Shown: one piece after another, positions 33,701 through 41,850 of the stretch
Layout: each line of letters starts with the position of its first letter
Position numbering within the stretch: position 1 is the stretch's first letter
Assembly (NCBI RefSeq): GCF_028561335.1
Contig: NZ_JAQQTG010000020.1
Location: forward strand, 186,001-250,000
From: Aequorivita todarodis
GTDB lineage: Bacteria > Bacteroidota > Bacteroidia > Flavobacteriales > Flavobacteriaceae
Direction of reading: 5' to 3'
DNA length: 64,000 nucleotides
Program-made: the position numbers and the translations under genes
Notes under the pieces: generated by a model
Databases searched by the model: none
The model's input: only the letters and a program-made list of their open reading frames with translations
What the model was told of the DNA's origin: nothing

Positions 33701-36226
33701 CAATTTGGTTTGCCCGGTGGAAAGGATTTCTTCTATCGCATTAAAAAGATCGGGCTCATTGGCCAGGGCACCGTGGGTAACCCGTGAATAATAAACCGCA
33801 TTGGCCTCAACAAGCTGTTTCGGAATACCGGATGCCCAAGTTACACTTTGGTCGCCTTCGCTGGTGTAGAGGAAATACAGTTGCTTTTTCGGCGGAATTT
33901 CGTCGAGATAATAACCACAGGGTGTCATTTTATCCTTTCCGGCAATATAGACCATGCTTGAATAATCTATTTCGTCCCGTTTCTTTAATATGTTGTCGCG
34001 GTAATTTTTAAAGTAATCCAAATCGGACTGCTGCGGTAAGGGCCAATCCGTTTTTCCGAAATATTTCCGCATATTTTCCCAAGTCTCCATTTTTGCGAAA
34101 TCGTTTTTCGGATCGGTTGTTAAAGGCAGCAAGGCCAAAATTCCAGGAAATTTCGAAAACATTTTAAGCAACGTTTCCTTGGTATGGAAAAGGTCCAATT
34201 TGCTCAACTTTTGGATTATGGCGTCCTCTCCGAACAAAACCGAAGGAATACGGAACGAGCCCCCAAGCGGCGATCCGAGAAAGAGCAATCTAAAGCCTTT
34301 TGAATCTTTTAACTCCCGCCAAGTATCGTCGTGGTTTAGAATAAAATCACGCACCAACAGCCCGCCCATGGAATGCCCAATAATCTTTATGGGCTGCCCA
34401 ATTTTAAGCAGACTTTTAATTTTTATATTGAATTCACTTGCACATTCGGGAAGCGGTTTGCGCCAATCAAAGGGATAGACCACCACATCGTATTTGCCCG
34501 ATAACCATTTGTAAAGTTTGAAATATGAAGTTTTTACAACGGAATCCGCAACAATTTTATTTACATTGGAATAGTTAAGGTTTATCAATCCGCCAGTAAG
34601 AATACGTCCGTAATGGAGCCATATTTCCTTGTCTTTTTGCGTAAGGTTGGAGCCCATGATTCCCGGCAGCATAACCACAATGGGTTTGGAGCCGGAAGGT
34701 GGCGATGTGGAAGGATACAGTTCTCCAGATTCCACGAGGGCTCTATCGCTTCCGGGAATTTCATTTTGTGCAATACATTTAAATCCCGGAATAAGCTGCC
34801 CTTCAGCGGTTTTAAGCACCAAGTCTATTGCTTCGCGGGTTTTATCATTTTCGAAGTACTTTACGTGGTTTACGTCAGCCCCTTGGTCGAAGAAATATTG
34901 AATATTGTCCTTGCGCTTTGCACCCAAATACATAGAATCTGTATTCACGACCAAGTCATTGCGTTGCCAGTAGAACAATTTTCCGAGGATTACAAAAAGC
35001 CCCTGTCCTGAAAAGCTTACCCGTCCGTTTCCTGAAATAATAGCCAAAGGTTTTCCGTTGATGGCGGTTTCCGGCGAAGGGTCGTTCAAAATTTTTATAA
35101 ACGGCGATTCCGGTCTTTGGGCTTCCAAACCGGGAAGTACCGAAACGTCGTCCTTACTCTCAACGGCTGCGGAAAGCAATTCCTTTAAAATATCTCCAAA
35201 CGCACCTCCAACCAAGGTTATCAAATTAAAAAACACATTCAGAATGTGATCCAACCTTTTTGAGGCCAGCTTGGTACCCGCGGCGGGACAGCCAACCCTG
35301 ATAAATTTGGCTACGGTTATCTTTTTATGCTTAAAAATTCTGTTGAGCGCTTCTATGTTTTCAATGTCTTCTTCCCTATCGCCTTCTTTTTCGAGCAATG
35401 CAATGTGGTCATTGGTAAACCCAATGGCTGCTTGCTCATTGTTATTGCTGTACTTATTCAGAATATCGCCCACAATCCCGCCTCTGGAATGGGTGAGCAT
35501 ATGCACAACGGAATTATCGGGCAACATTTTGGCCAATTTCACCACATTCAATAACGGACTTTCGGTAAGGGTCCTATGCTGAAAAGCGAGCACGTTTTTA
35601 CCATAAATCTGATGCAGCGTATTCCAAACGGGAGAAGCCTTTAAATCCTGGAATGCCCCAAACGTATCTGAATTCGTTCCGTGTATAAAAAGAAAAAACG
35701 GGCTATTCGAAGGTTTTCCATCGAAAACACCAAATTTAAAATCCCTATCAACCGTAAACAATGCTGCGCCCGTAGCCAAAAAGTTTTTGGGCATAACGGC
35801 AGGGTCTATTTCGTTTTGCAGATGTTGGTCTTCCAGTTTTTTTGAAAGTGCCGCCACGCCACTACCAAGGGCCTTTTTCGCGAATACTTTTAAAAGTTTC
35901 AACGCAATTTTGCCAACAATTCCCCTTTCCGTTGAAGGCGCATCCACCGAATCGGGCATCACAAAAACATCGGGCTGCATATCGCGGCTGCCCGGAGGTT
36001 TTAGGGCTGGATCGAGTTCCGGAAAAACCTCGTGCATGGTCGAGGCATCGCACATCCAAGAGGTGCCGTCGTCGAGAACCAGTTCCAACAACTTGTCATT
36101 TCCCTCTAATTGGATTTCGTGCTGATTGGAAACATCCCTATTGCTGGCCTGTAAATTATAAACAACGGCTCCTTCTGCGTCGGTTTCCTTTTCACCATAA
36201 ACTACTAGTTTTTTGATCGGTTCCAT
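30743..36226 (-). CDS. Giant protein with two alpha/beta hydrolase domains and a CHAT caspase-like domain
   Basis: An 1827-aa protein without a signal peptide, so probably cytoplasmic. Domains in order: a short N-terminal beta module (1-75); alpha/beta hydrolase 1 (about 175-330: FIHGTNSD at 180-187, THSRGG with Ser247); a LCAT-like alpha/beta hydrolase 2 (about 515-835: MLPGIMGSN at 519-527, GHSMGG with Ser619, possible D765 and H818); a middle alpha/beta region (890-1070) loosely like the macro-type N-domain of M17 peptidases; a CHAT domain (about 1160-1450) with the dyad H1308 (HLAGHG) and C1349 (FVNCC); a TPR-like helical region (1470-1780); and a Lys/Pro-rich tail. CHAT domains are caspase-type proteases, often in conflict systems. 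The combination with two lipases is the unusual point. No partner gene is adjacent. Confidence 0.85.
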   Translation of the reverse strand: MEPIKKLVVYGEKETDAEGAVVYNLQASNRDVSNQHEIQLEGNDKLLELVLDDGTSWMCDASTMHEVFPELDPALKPPGSRDMQPDVFVMPDSVDAPSTERGIVGKIALKLLKVFAKKALGSGVAALSKKLEDQHLQNEIDPAVMPKNFLATGAALFTVDRDFKFGVFDGKPSNSPFFLFIHGTNSDTFGAFQDLKASPVWNTLHQIYGKNVLAFQHRTLTESPLLNVVKLAKMLPDNSVVHMLTHSRGGIVGDILNKYSNNNEQAAIGFTNDHIALLEKEGDREEDIENIEALNRIFKHKKITVAKFIRVGCPAAGTKLASKRLDHILNVFFNLITLVGGAFGDILKELLSAAVESKDDVSVLPGLEAQRPESPFIKILNDPSPETAINGKPLAIISGNGRVSFSGQGLFVILGKLFYWQRNDLVVNTDSMYLGAKRKDNIQYFFDQGADVNHVKYFENDKTREAIDLVLKTAEGQLIPGFKCIAQNEIPGSDRALVESGELYPSTSPPSGSKPIVVMLPGIMGSNLTQKDKEIWLHYGRILTGGLINLNYSNVNKIVADSVVKTSYFKLYKWLSGKYDVVVYPFDWRKPLPECASEFNIKIKSLLKIGQPIKIIGHSMGGLLVRDFILNHDDTWRELKDSKGFRLLFLGSPLGGSFRIPSVLFGEDAIIQKLSKLDLFHTKETLLKMFSKFPGILALLPLTTDPKNDFAKMETWENMRKYFGKTDWPLPQQSDLDYFKNYRDNILKKRDEIDYSSMVYIAGKDKMTPCGYYLDEIPPKKQLYFLYTSEGDQSVTWASGIPKQLVEANAVYYSRVTHGALANEPDLFNAIEEILSTGQTKLLRNTKPLLRGEETIFRAEPDIDFDLSENGLEKTILGLADEIEPVGSQIPVSVTVSNGDLRYAEYPIIAGHFLNDGVLYAEKSIDNYLNGSLTAKHRLGLYPGEIGTSAIFRKIKECDFEGAIIVGLGEPDQLTAYQLSKSVEQAVLNYLIIIRGDAVSKKGIGVSSLSVASGYGGLSVEGSLKAIIYGVNRANEKIKMLGADGYGTVQHIEIVELYADRALNCMYVLNKIANKENSTFNIIIGNKRITNLLGIQKRTPLDTAEDWWNRITIKYKEANEQTGELSSMVFGSSTRDSREEENELYSSTPLIDLFISEVSSSNQWSACTAKTLFELLIPNNLKEKLKRKGNISWILDSKTASYPWELLQDNTTNSKPLCISAGMIRQLSTKDYRINIKRVAEKGALIIADPILDGFISQLPGAKEEGTMVKDTLENVGYPTTSLIGTGAASIVKSFFCNDYTIIHLAGHGVFNAKSPRKSGMVIGKDIFLTVFEIEQMPVVPELVFVNCCHLGYTNSEDERFYRDRYKLAANIGTQLISIGVKAVIAAGWAVNDAAALDFAQVFYNNMFSGNNFGDAVKNARNYIYEKHPGNNTWGAYQCYGDPFFKLKGVSAGKSSWLPSYIVPQEAEIDLDNLSNQLQMTTSSDKDHLAELNTIMTAVDRDVFRTPQIIERVAKIYQELAMYIEASNNYEELLKMENADFSFSCMEKYCNTRAKMYIKEIFENENATAASKKEAYQKTERVISDLTVLLFAGETAERHNLLGSAYKRLAMLAPDAKKRINAFKTAISHYERAYTNDFNSNKTYSIVNSIELACILVLSGAMGYGSEFTVDRKKYKLRSISEVQQILGEQQNKLKEKSEVQDLDYWDLIACLNIDLCLLMIIEDEKIETKWDEVIQNFKKIWQKAGSEGKKAAELEHLEFLTHSLNVAAGLPGEVFKPQKDLETRINELRTALSGVRKKLKSESAVKAKPKAASSKPKPKPKSKPKK

Positions 36227-36684
36227 AATATCGGGTATTAGGTTATTTTAAAAAATAGACTGCTTTTTTTAATAGAAAAACCTGGATTTTGGCATACAAT
36301 GCTCAAATACAGCAGTTTGAATAATTTCTAAATTTAAGGTTAAATGAATTAAACAAACCCTAAATCACTGATTGTAAGCTACTTAAATAAAAAAGGGGAT
36401 GTTTCGTGAGGAGATCAAAAGTTACAATAATTTTTCACATTCCGGCAAAATTTTATCGGTTGAATTTTCTGAAGGAAGAAATAACCATTTTTCAACGCAA
36501 TAAATTTTTAAGGGTTTCCATTTTTATAACATAATTTCAGTATCTTTTTGAAAACAAAATGATTATGAAATGCCCATTGCCAAAATGCAAACCAACCGAA
36601 AATGTCCCGGCAGCTATCGGCATGGGCATTCCACCAGCCTGCTTACAAGGCAGGTCTTTCTATTTTTCTAAATATGTTATACAG
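36227..36684. other. 458-bp gene-free region between divergent CHAT and sugar dehydrogenase genes
   Basis: This AT-rich gap holds the divergent promoters. On the plus strand TATCTTTT (36541-36548) and TATTTTTC (36661-36668) are near-matches to TAnnTTTG ahead of the dehydrogenase. A short CCTGC/GCAGG hairpin occurs at 36638-36654, and an inverted pair AATGCCCAT/ATGGGCATT surrounds about 36569-36630. A GTTAC half-site at 36421 lacks the matching left half. An in-frame ATG at 36559 would add 42 residues without signal-peptide character and is rejected as the start. Confidence 0.55.
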
Positions 36685-37803
36685 ATGAAAAAGTACATTG
36701 TCTTTGCAACAGCCTTCATTTTTTTCACATCCTGTGCCCAGCACAAAAAGAAAAATGATGTAGCGCTGAAAACCGAACCGCAAACCTATAAAATTGAAGA
36801 AGCGGTGGACGGGTTGACCATTCCGTGGGGAATGACGTGGCTTCCCGACGGCAGTATGCTCATTACCGAGAAGGATGGGCGATTGATTCATTTTAAAAAT
36901 GGTGAAAAAACCGAGATAGCCAACGTGCCGGCCGTTTACAACAGTGGCCAAGGCGGTTTGCTGGATATAGAATTGCACCCGAATTATAAAGAAAACGGTT
37001 GGATTTATATGACATACGCTTCGGAAGAAGGACCCGGGAAAGGAGGCAATACCGCTTTGATGCGGTGCAAGTTGGAAGGCAATTCGCTTACAAATATTGA
37101 AACCCTTTACAAAGCCGAACCCAATACTACGGCCGGACAGCACTTCGGTTCGCGGATTGAATTTGACAACGATGGTTTTGTGTATTTCTCCATTGGCGAC
37201 CGAGGTGAACGCGATGTAAATCCGCAGGACATAACCCGTGATGGCGGTAAAATTTACCGATTGAACGATGACGGCAGCATCCCAACTGACAATCCATTTT
37301 ACAACGAAGCCAATGCCAAAAAAGCAATTTACACCTTCGGCAACCGCAATCCACAGGGAATGGCAAAGCATCCCAAAACCGGAAAAATCTGGATGCACGA
37401 GCATGGGCCAAAAGGAGGCGATGAAATAAACATTGTAAAGAAAGGCGCCAATTACGGCTGGCCCATTGTAACATACGGTATCAATTACAGCGGTACAAAA
37501 ATTACCGATGAAACCACGAAACCCGGAATTGAACCGCCCATTTATTATTGGGTTCCATCCATTGCGCCCTGCGGGATGGCGTTTGTTACAGGCGATAAAT
37601 ACACGGAGTGGAAATACAAGTTACTGGTGGGTTCTTTAAAGTTTGGCTATGTGGAATTGCTTACTTTGGAAGACGAAGAGGTGACAAATCGTGAAAAAAT
37701 AGCACAGGATATCGGGCGGGTTCGAAACGTAAAAATGGGCCCGGACGGATTGATTTATATCGCCGTGGAAGGGCAGGGAATTTTTAGATTAGTGCCTGAA
37801 TAA
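36685..37803 (+). CDS. PQQ-dependent aldose sugar dehydrogenase-like lipoprotein
   Basis: A 372-aa secreted lipoprotein (signal MKKYIVFATAFIFFTSC, lipid Cys at residue 17) of the soluble glucose dehydrogenase/YliI six-bladed propeller family. Conserved parts are GLTIPWGMTWLPDGSMLITEKDGRL near the N-terminus of the mature part, the HFGSRIEFDNDGFVYFSIGDRG block, GNRNPQGMAKHP and HEHGPKGGDEINI, which contribute the PQQ/active-site His and Arg. It oxidises sugars with PQQ as cofactor if PQQ is available; whether the host makes PQQ is not visible. The start is set by the signal peptide. Confidence 0.9.
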   Translation: MKKYIVFATAFIFFTSCAQHKKKNDVALKTEPQTYKIEEAVDGLTIPWGMTWLPDGSMLITEKDGRLIHFKNGEKTEIANVPAVYNSGQGGLLDIELHPNYKENGWIYMTYASEEGPGKGGNTALMRCKLEGNSLTNIETLYKAEPNTTAGQHFGSRIEFDNDGFVYFSIGDRGERDVNPQDITRDGGKIYRLNDDGSIPTDNPFYNEANAKKAIYTFGNRNPQGMAKHPKTGKIWMHEHGPKGGDEINIVKKGANYGWPIVTYGINYSGTKITDETTKPGIEPPIYYWVPSIAPCGMAFVTGDKYTEWKYKLLVGSLKFGYVELLTLEDEEVTNREKIAQDIGRVRNVKMGPDGLIYIAVEGQGIFRLVPE

Positions 37804-37806
37804 AAA

Positions 37807-37850
37807 ATGACCACGAATATATTTATAAAATTATTCGTGTATTCGTGGTC
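37807..37850. terminator. Bidirectional terminator between convergent sugar dehydrogenase and lepB genes
   Basis: TGACCACGAATA (near 37807) and TATTCGTGGTCA (near 37850) form a 12-bp stem around an AT-rich loop. It sits in the 52-bp gap between the convergent stops, so it should serve both directions. Confidence 0.8.
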
Positions 37851-37855
37851 AACCT

Positions 37856-39415
37856 TTACTTTTTAGTTCCTTTTTTTCTTTTTCTCCAGAAATCAAAAAC
37901 GAACCAACCGATAACGGCAATCACAAAATACATCAGGTAAGAAACTGGCTTCCCGCTACCTCCAACGGTGGTGAAAAGCCTGTCCCAACGTACTTTTTTG
38001 TTTACTCCGTCCCAGCTCATCCATACAAAAACCGGTTTCCCCACCACGTGGTTGAAAGGTACAAAGCCCCAGGTACGGGCATCCTCACTGTTGTTTCGGT
38101 TGTCGCCCATCATCCAATAATAATCCATTTTAAAGGTGTAATCTGTAAGTGGCTGCCCGTTCAATAAAACTTCGGTGCCGGATTGGGTTATTTTATTGTC
38201 GATACCGAGTTCACTTCCTTCATATACTTCAATAATGCGTTTGTACAATGGCAGTGTTTCCGGGGTAATGGCAACGGTTGCGCCTTTCTTCGGAATATAT
38301 AGCGGCCCAAAAAAATCGTTGTTCCAAGGATAGTTGTGGTTGTTTGGGAAAATGCCTTGGTCCCATATTCCTTTTTCATTGCGAAGACGCGCAATTTCAA
38401 CCACATTTGGGTTGTTTTTCAGCATATTCAACGATTCTTCCGAAATCGCCGAAAAACGATAAGTCCCGTTTTGATAGCCATAACGGTCAGTAATGTCGTA
38501 ACGGTTGTTAAGCATTTCGGGGTTTAGCTGCCCGTTTACTTTCACATCGTAAGAAAACTGAATTTTTGCGCGATCGGGCAAATCATTCTTTTTTCCGTTG
38601 ATGAAAACATAGCCATCACGCACTTCCAAAGAGTCGCCCGGAAGTCCAACGCAACGTTTAACATAGTTCGATTTTTTATCGATAGGCTTGTAATAATATT
38701 TTCCGTCGCCGTACTGCTGAAAGGCATTTACCGTATCCACGGGCCAGTTGAAAACTACAATGTCGTTATGCTTTATATCCTGAAAACCCGGAAGACGGAA
38801 ATAAGGAATCTGCGGTTCAGAAAGATATGATTTTGTGTGAACCACCGGAATGGTATCGTGTACCATCGGAAAGGCAACGGGCGTCATAGGAGTACGCGCG
38901 CCGTAATGGAATTTACTCACAAAGAGGAAATCGCCCACCAAAAGTGTTTTTTCCAAAGAAGAAGTGGGGATGGTAAACGGCTGCATAATATAGGTATGCA
39001 CTATAGTAGCGGCAACCACAGCAAACAAAATAGAACTCACCCACTCCCCTGTTGAAGTTCGAGGTTTTAGGCTTCTATCCTTTATATGAGATACTTTTTG
39101 AGTGTAGTTAATGTAATAGATATAAAGACCCAAGGTCACAATTCCCAAAATGGTATCTGTCGTCGAATTTCGGCCAAAACTGCGCAAGGTTTCTACCCAA
39201 ACTACTGGGAACATAATTAGATTAACGATGGGCACGAAAAGCAAAATGGTCCACCACCACGGACGGTTGATAATCTTCATCAAAACCACGGCATTGTAAA
39301 CCGGCACGGCTGCTTCCCAAGCTTTTCTACCCGCTATTTGGTACAACTTCCAGGTGCCGGCAAAATGGATTACCTGAACTATCAAAAAAAATATAAACCA
39401 ACCTGTCCAACTCAT
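37856..39415 (-). CDS. lepB: Signal peptidase I (large Bacteroidota form)
   Basis: A 519-aa membrane peptidase cleaving Sec signal peptides. An N-terminal membrane domain of about 120 residues is followed by the catalytic domain: Ser in QPFTIPTSSLEKTLLVGDF (about residues 157-175) and the general-base Lys in NYVKRCVGLPGDS. Later comes the box E-like MMGDNRNNSEDARTWGFV. Large insertions between boxes give the length seen in flavobacterial LepB (over 500 aa against 324 in E. coli). ATG 39415 starts the first helix; the upstream TTG lies in a C/G-rich repeat. Last gene of the parA-parB-DUF5683-dapB-lepB cluster. Confidence 0.94.
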   Translation of the reverse strand: MSWTGWFIFFLIVQVIHFAGTWKLYQIAGRKAWEAAVPVYNAVVLMKIINRPWWWTILLFVPIVNLIMFPVVWVETLRSFGRNSTTDTILGIVTLGLYIYYINYTQKVSHIKDRSLKPRTSTGEWVSSILFAVVAATIVHTYIMQPFTIPTSSLEKTLLVGDFLFVSKFHYGARTPMTPVAFPMVHDTIPVVHTKSYLSEPQIPYFRLPGFQDIKHNDIVVFNWPVDTVNAFQQYGDGKYYYKPIDKKSNYVKRCVGLPGDSLEVRDGYVFINGKKNDLPDRAKIQFSYDVKVNGQLNPEMLNNRYDITDRYGYQNGTYRFSAISEESLNMLKNNPNVVEIARLRNEKGIWDQGIFPNNHNYPWNNDFFGPLYIPKKGATVAITPETLPLYKRIIEVYEGSELGIDNKITQSGTEVLLNGQPLTDYTFKMDYYWMMGDNRNNSEDARTWGFVPFNHVVGKPVFVWMSWDGVNKKVRWDRLFTTVGGSGKPVSYLMYFVIAVIGWFVFDFWRKRKKGTKK

Positions 39416-39417
39416 AA

Positions 39418-39450
39418 TTAATAAGCCCCCCGGCCCCCGAAGAGGGAGCA
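39418..39450. repeat. C/G-rich dispersed repeat upstream of lepB
   Basis: TTAATAAGCCCCCCGGCCCCCG followed by AAGAGGGAGCAAGAGG (shown in two parts). It belongs to the same loosely conserved family as 39523-39547 and 48377-48404: C-run, short spacer, C-run, then a G-run that can fold back. Confidence 0.4.
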
Positions 39451-39522
39451 AGAGGAAATTTTTAAAATGTTATTTTTATAATCAAATTTGTAAATTCTAA
39501 ATTCAAATGGATCTGCTCTATA

Positions 39523-39547
39523 TTCCCCCTTTGGGGGTTAGGGGGCC
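39523..39547. repeat. CCCCCTAACCCCC-type repeat forming the dapB 3' end
   Basis: TTCCCCCTTTGGGGGTTAGG followed by GGGCC. On the minus strand the last dapB codons (GCC CCC TAA) lie inside this repeat. A related copy is at 48377-48404. Confidence 0.6.
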
Positions 39548-40236
39548 AATACCTCTTTCATCGTAAAAATACCTTTTTTATCCTTTAAAAACTCTGCGGC
39601 CAAAATGGCTCCCAAAGCAAACCCCTCGCGGCTGTGGGCTTCGTGTTTTAGGGATATGGTATCTAAGGAAGAGTCGTAGGAAACGATATGGGTTCCCTTT
39701 ACATCTTCTTCCCGTTTTGCTGTAATATTTAAAAAATTTTCTTCGGAAGTATTTAGCTTCCAATCCTTTTTATCACTGTGCTTCAATATTCCCTCGGCAA
39801 TGGTGATGGCCGTGCCGCTGGGCGCGTCCTTCTTTTGAAGGTGATGGATTTCTTCTACGGAAACATTATAATCTTTCCACTTCGCCATCATCTTTGCGGC
39901 ATAATCGTTTATGCTGAAAAAAAGGTTTACCCCCACGCTGAAGTTGGACGCATAGATAAAGCTTCCGTTACGGTTTTTACATAAGTTTACCATTTCATCA
40001 TATTTATCAAGCCAGCCCGTTGTGCCCGAAATAATAGGTATTCCGGCTTTCAACGCCTTGGAAATATTTTCAACCGCGGCTTCGGGCGAAGAAAATTCGA
40101 TGGCAACCTCAGCGTCCCCAAAATTTCCTTCGGAAGATTCGCTCGTACTTTTAAAAACGATGGAATGGCCCTTTTCCAAAGCCAATTTTTCAATGGTCTT
40201 GCCCATTTTTCCGTAACCGAGAAGTGCTATTTTCAT
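39538..40236 (-). CDS. dapB: 4-hydroxy-tetrahydrodipicolinate reductase
   Basis: A 232-aa NAD(P)H-dependent reductase of lysine/meso-DAP synthesis. It has the N-terminal GYGKMGKTIEKLA dinucleotide motif, the SGTTGW loop, EIHHLQKKDAPSGTA with catalytic His and substrate-binding Lys/Gly-Thr, and the terminal HEAHSREGFALGAI. It is shorter than E. coli DapB (273 aa), as usual for Bacteroidota. ATG 40236 is the family start; the frame extends upstream through a GGGTG-rich repeat. The C-terminal Ala-Pro and the stop codon come from a C-rich dispersed repeat. Confidence 0.96.
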   Translation of the reverse strand: MKIALLGYGKMGKTIEKLALEKGHSIVFKSTSESSEGNFGDAEVAIEFSSPEAAVENISKALKAGIPIISGTTGWLDKYDEMVNLCKNRNGSFIYASNFSVGVNLFFSINDYAAKMMAKWKDYNVSVEEIHHLQKKDAPSGTAITIAEGILKHSDKKDWKLNTSEENFLNITAKREEDVKGTHIVSYDSSLDTISLKHEAHSREGFALGAILAAEFLKDKKGIFTMKEVLAP

Positions 40237-40240
40237 AATT

Positions 40241-40295
40241 GGCGGGTGTTGGGTGCGGGATGCTGGGCGCGGGATGACGAGTGACGGGTGACGGA
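40241..40295. repeat. GGGTG-rich degenerate simple repeat
   Basis: Irregular GCGGGTGTTGGGTGCGGGAT and GACGAGTGACGGGTGACGG-like units between dapB and the DUF5683 gene. The pattern closely resembles that at 49948-50002. Confidence 0.5.
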
Positions 40296-40379
40296 AGTAT
40301 GAGGAATACATACAAAAAGTTGCATCCATTCTTGGTTCATATTTCTTTGTTCTCTCATCTTTATTCTGTTCTCTGTATT

Positions 40380-40961
40380 CTACTTAAACCGATACGTCAA
40401 CGACATTCCGTACTGCGGTTTGGCGTTAAATTGGTTATAATCAAAATTGGGTTGCAGCGAAAGGTCCTCGCTTACTTCATATTGCCGTAAATGCGCATCC
40501 ACATTGGCATCAACTACATTTAATAAATAAAAAGCAACCGTAACGATAATACTGATGCTCTTGTTTTTTTGGGCAGATTTTTGGGCATTTATCAAACGGT
40601 CGTCCGAGATTCCCTGAAACTCATCATCTGTATATCCCGCCAATCTTCTTTTATAAGCATTTCGAAAACGGTCGTAATCATCATCCTGCTGTTTGTAAAA
40701 GTAGATTCCGGCCGCCATTCCTGCGTAAATGATTGGGATTTTCCAATATTTTTTATTGTAAACCTGTCCAAGCCCGGGAACCACTGCGGAATAAAAAGCA
40801 GCCTTTGCCGGAGCCAAGGGGTTGTATTCTTCCTTTGGAAGAAGCGAATCGCTCACCACAATTACCCTTTCTTCCTTTTTTACAGTCAAAGAATCGGAAG
40901 TCTGCGCAAACAGTGCTGTGGCGAAGATTGAAAAAAAAATATTTAGGAACTTACTTTTCAC
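40380..40961 (-). CDS. DUF5683 membrane protein
   Basis: A 193-aa protein with a signal peptide (MKSKFLNIFFSIFATALFAQ), then PLAPAKAAFYSAVVPGLGQVYNKKYWK (about residues 48-74, shown as the DUF5683 signature), one or two membrane helices (about 75-90 and 130-150) and an aromatic C-terminus (GMSLTYRFK) like a closing beta strand. Its GTG start overlaps the end of parB by 11 bp; no later Met gives the signal peptide, so the GTG is accepted. It is a constant member of the parAB-dapB-lepB cluster; function unknown, perhaps envelope assembly. Confidence 0.85.
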   Translation of the reverse strand: MKSKFLNIFFSIFATALFAQTSDSLTVKKEERVIVVSDSLLPKEEYNPLAPAKAAFYSAVVPGLGQVYNKKYWKIPIIYAGMAAGIYFYKQQDDDYDRFRNAYKRRLAGYTDDEFQGISDDRLINAQKSAQKNKSISIIVTVAFYLLNVVDANVDAHLRQYEVSEDLSLQPNFDYNQFNAKPQYGMSLTYRFK

Positions 40962-41850
40962 TTTTGATCAGCTTCAAAATGCGCTCGAAGTCTTCTTTGT
41001 TCTTAAAAGGAACCACAAGCTGCCCTTTTCCCGATTTAGAAACCTTGACCTCTACCGAAGTCTCAAAAAGATCGGTCAATTCTTTCTTTGCCTTTTTGGC
41101 GAAAGGGGGCGCAGTCGCTTTTTGTGGCTTCGCTTTTTCTTCAGGGTTTTTATAGCCCCGTACCAAAGCCTCGGTATCGCGAACCGAGAGGCTTTGGCTT
41201 AAAATTTTTTCGTAAATATCAAGCTGGTCACTATTATCTTCAACATTTATCAATGCACGGCCGTGGCCCATCGTGATGAAGCCGTCGCGCATTCCTGTTT
41301 GGATGATGGGGTCCAATTTCAGCAAACGCAGATAGTTGGCGATCGTGGAACGGTTTTTCCCTACCCTGTCGCTCAGTTCCTCTTGGGTTACGTTTATTTC
41401 CTCGATCAACCGTTGGTAGGAAAGCGCGATTTCAATGGGATCCAAATCCTGCCGTTGGATGTTTTCCACCAAAGCCATTTCTAGGGATTCCTGATCGTTT
41501 GCAATACGAATATAGGCTGGAATAGTCTCCAAACCGACCAATTTTGAAGCGCGAAAACGGCGTTCGCCACTTACCAATTGATATTTGTTGAAATCCAGTT
41601 TTCGAACCGTGATGGGCTGGATAACGCCCAATTCCTTAATGGACGAGGCCAATTCACGAAGCGATTCTTCGTTAAAACTGGTTCGCGGCTGAAATGGATT
41701 TACTTCAATACTGCCCAATTCCAGCTCTACAATGCTGCCCACAACCTTGTCGGCATTTTTGTCTGCAACTGATTTTATATCGTTGGACGGGTCTTTCAAA
41801 AGTGCTGAAAGTCCGCGGCCCAAGGCTTGTTTTTTGGTCGCTTTCGCCAT
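40951..41850 (-). CDS. parB: Chromosome partitioning protein ParB
   Basis: A 299-aa DNA-binding CTPase-type partition protein. The ParB/sulfiredoxin box is NPFQPRTSFNEESLRELASS with LVSGERRFRASKL (about 51-105), then the HTH (TQEELSDRVGKNRSTIANYLRLL) and GHGRALI. The C-terminal dimer domain ends KSGKGQLVVPFKNKEDFERI. It abuts parA. No full-length parS palindrome (CACGTG-centred 16-mer) was found in the window. Confidence 0.96.
   Translation of the reverse strand: MAKATKKQALGRGLSALLKDPSNDIKSVADKNADKVVGSIVELELGSIEVNPFQPRTSFNEESLRELASSIKELGVIQPITVRKLDFNKYQLVSGERRFRASKLVGLETIPAYIRIANDQESLEMALVENIQRQDLDPIEIALSYQRLIEEINVTQEELSDRVGKNRSTIANYLRLLKLDPIIQTGMRDGFITMGHGRALINVEDNSDQLDIYEKILSQSLSVRDTEALVRGYKNPEEKAKPQKATAPPFAKKAKKELTDLFETSVEVKVSKSGKGQLVVPFKNKEDFERILKLIKSEK

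Noticed and set aside
30743-36226. A gasdermin partner for the CHAT protease
   Set aside because: No small gasdermin-like gene is adjacent; the neighbours are a carboxylase operon and a sugar dehydrogenase.
36411-36425. A sixth GTAAC-N4-GTTAC operator (GTTAC at 36421)
   Set aside because: The left half is AGATC, with only two of five matches, and there is no -7 box at the 22-bp spacing.
36559-36684. The first 42 codons upstream of the sugar dehydrogenase signal peptide
   Set aside because: The added residues have no signal-peptide or domain character and contain a small hairpin; the lipoprotein signal starts at 36685.
39416-39451. TTG start 12 codons upstream of lepB
   Set aside because: It lies in a C/G-rich repeat; the first hydrophobic helix begins at ATG 39415.
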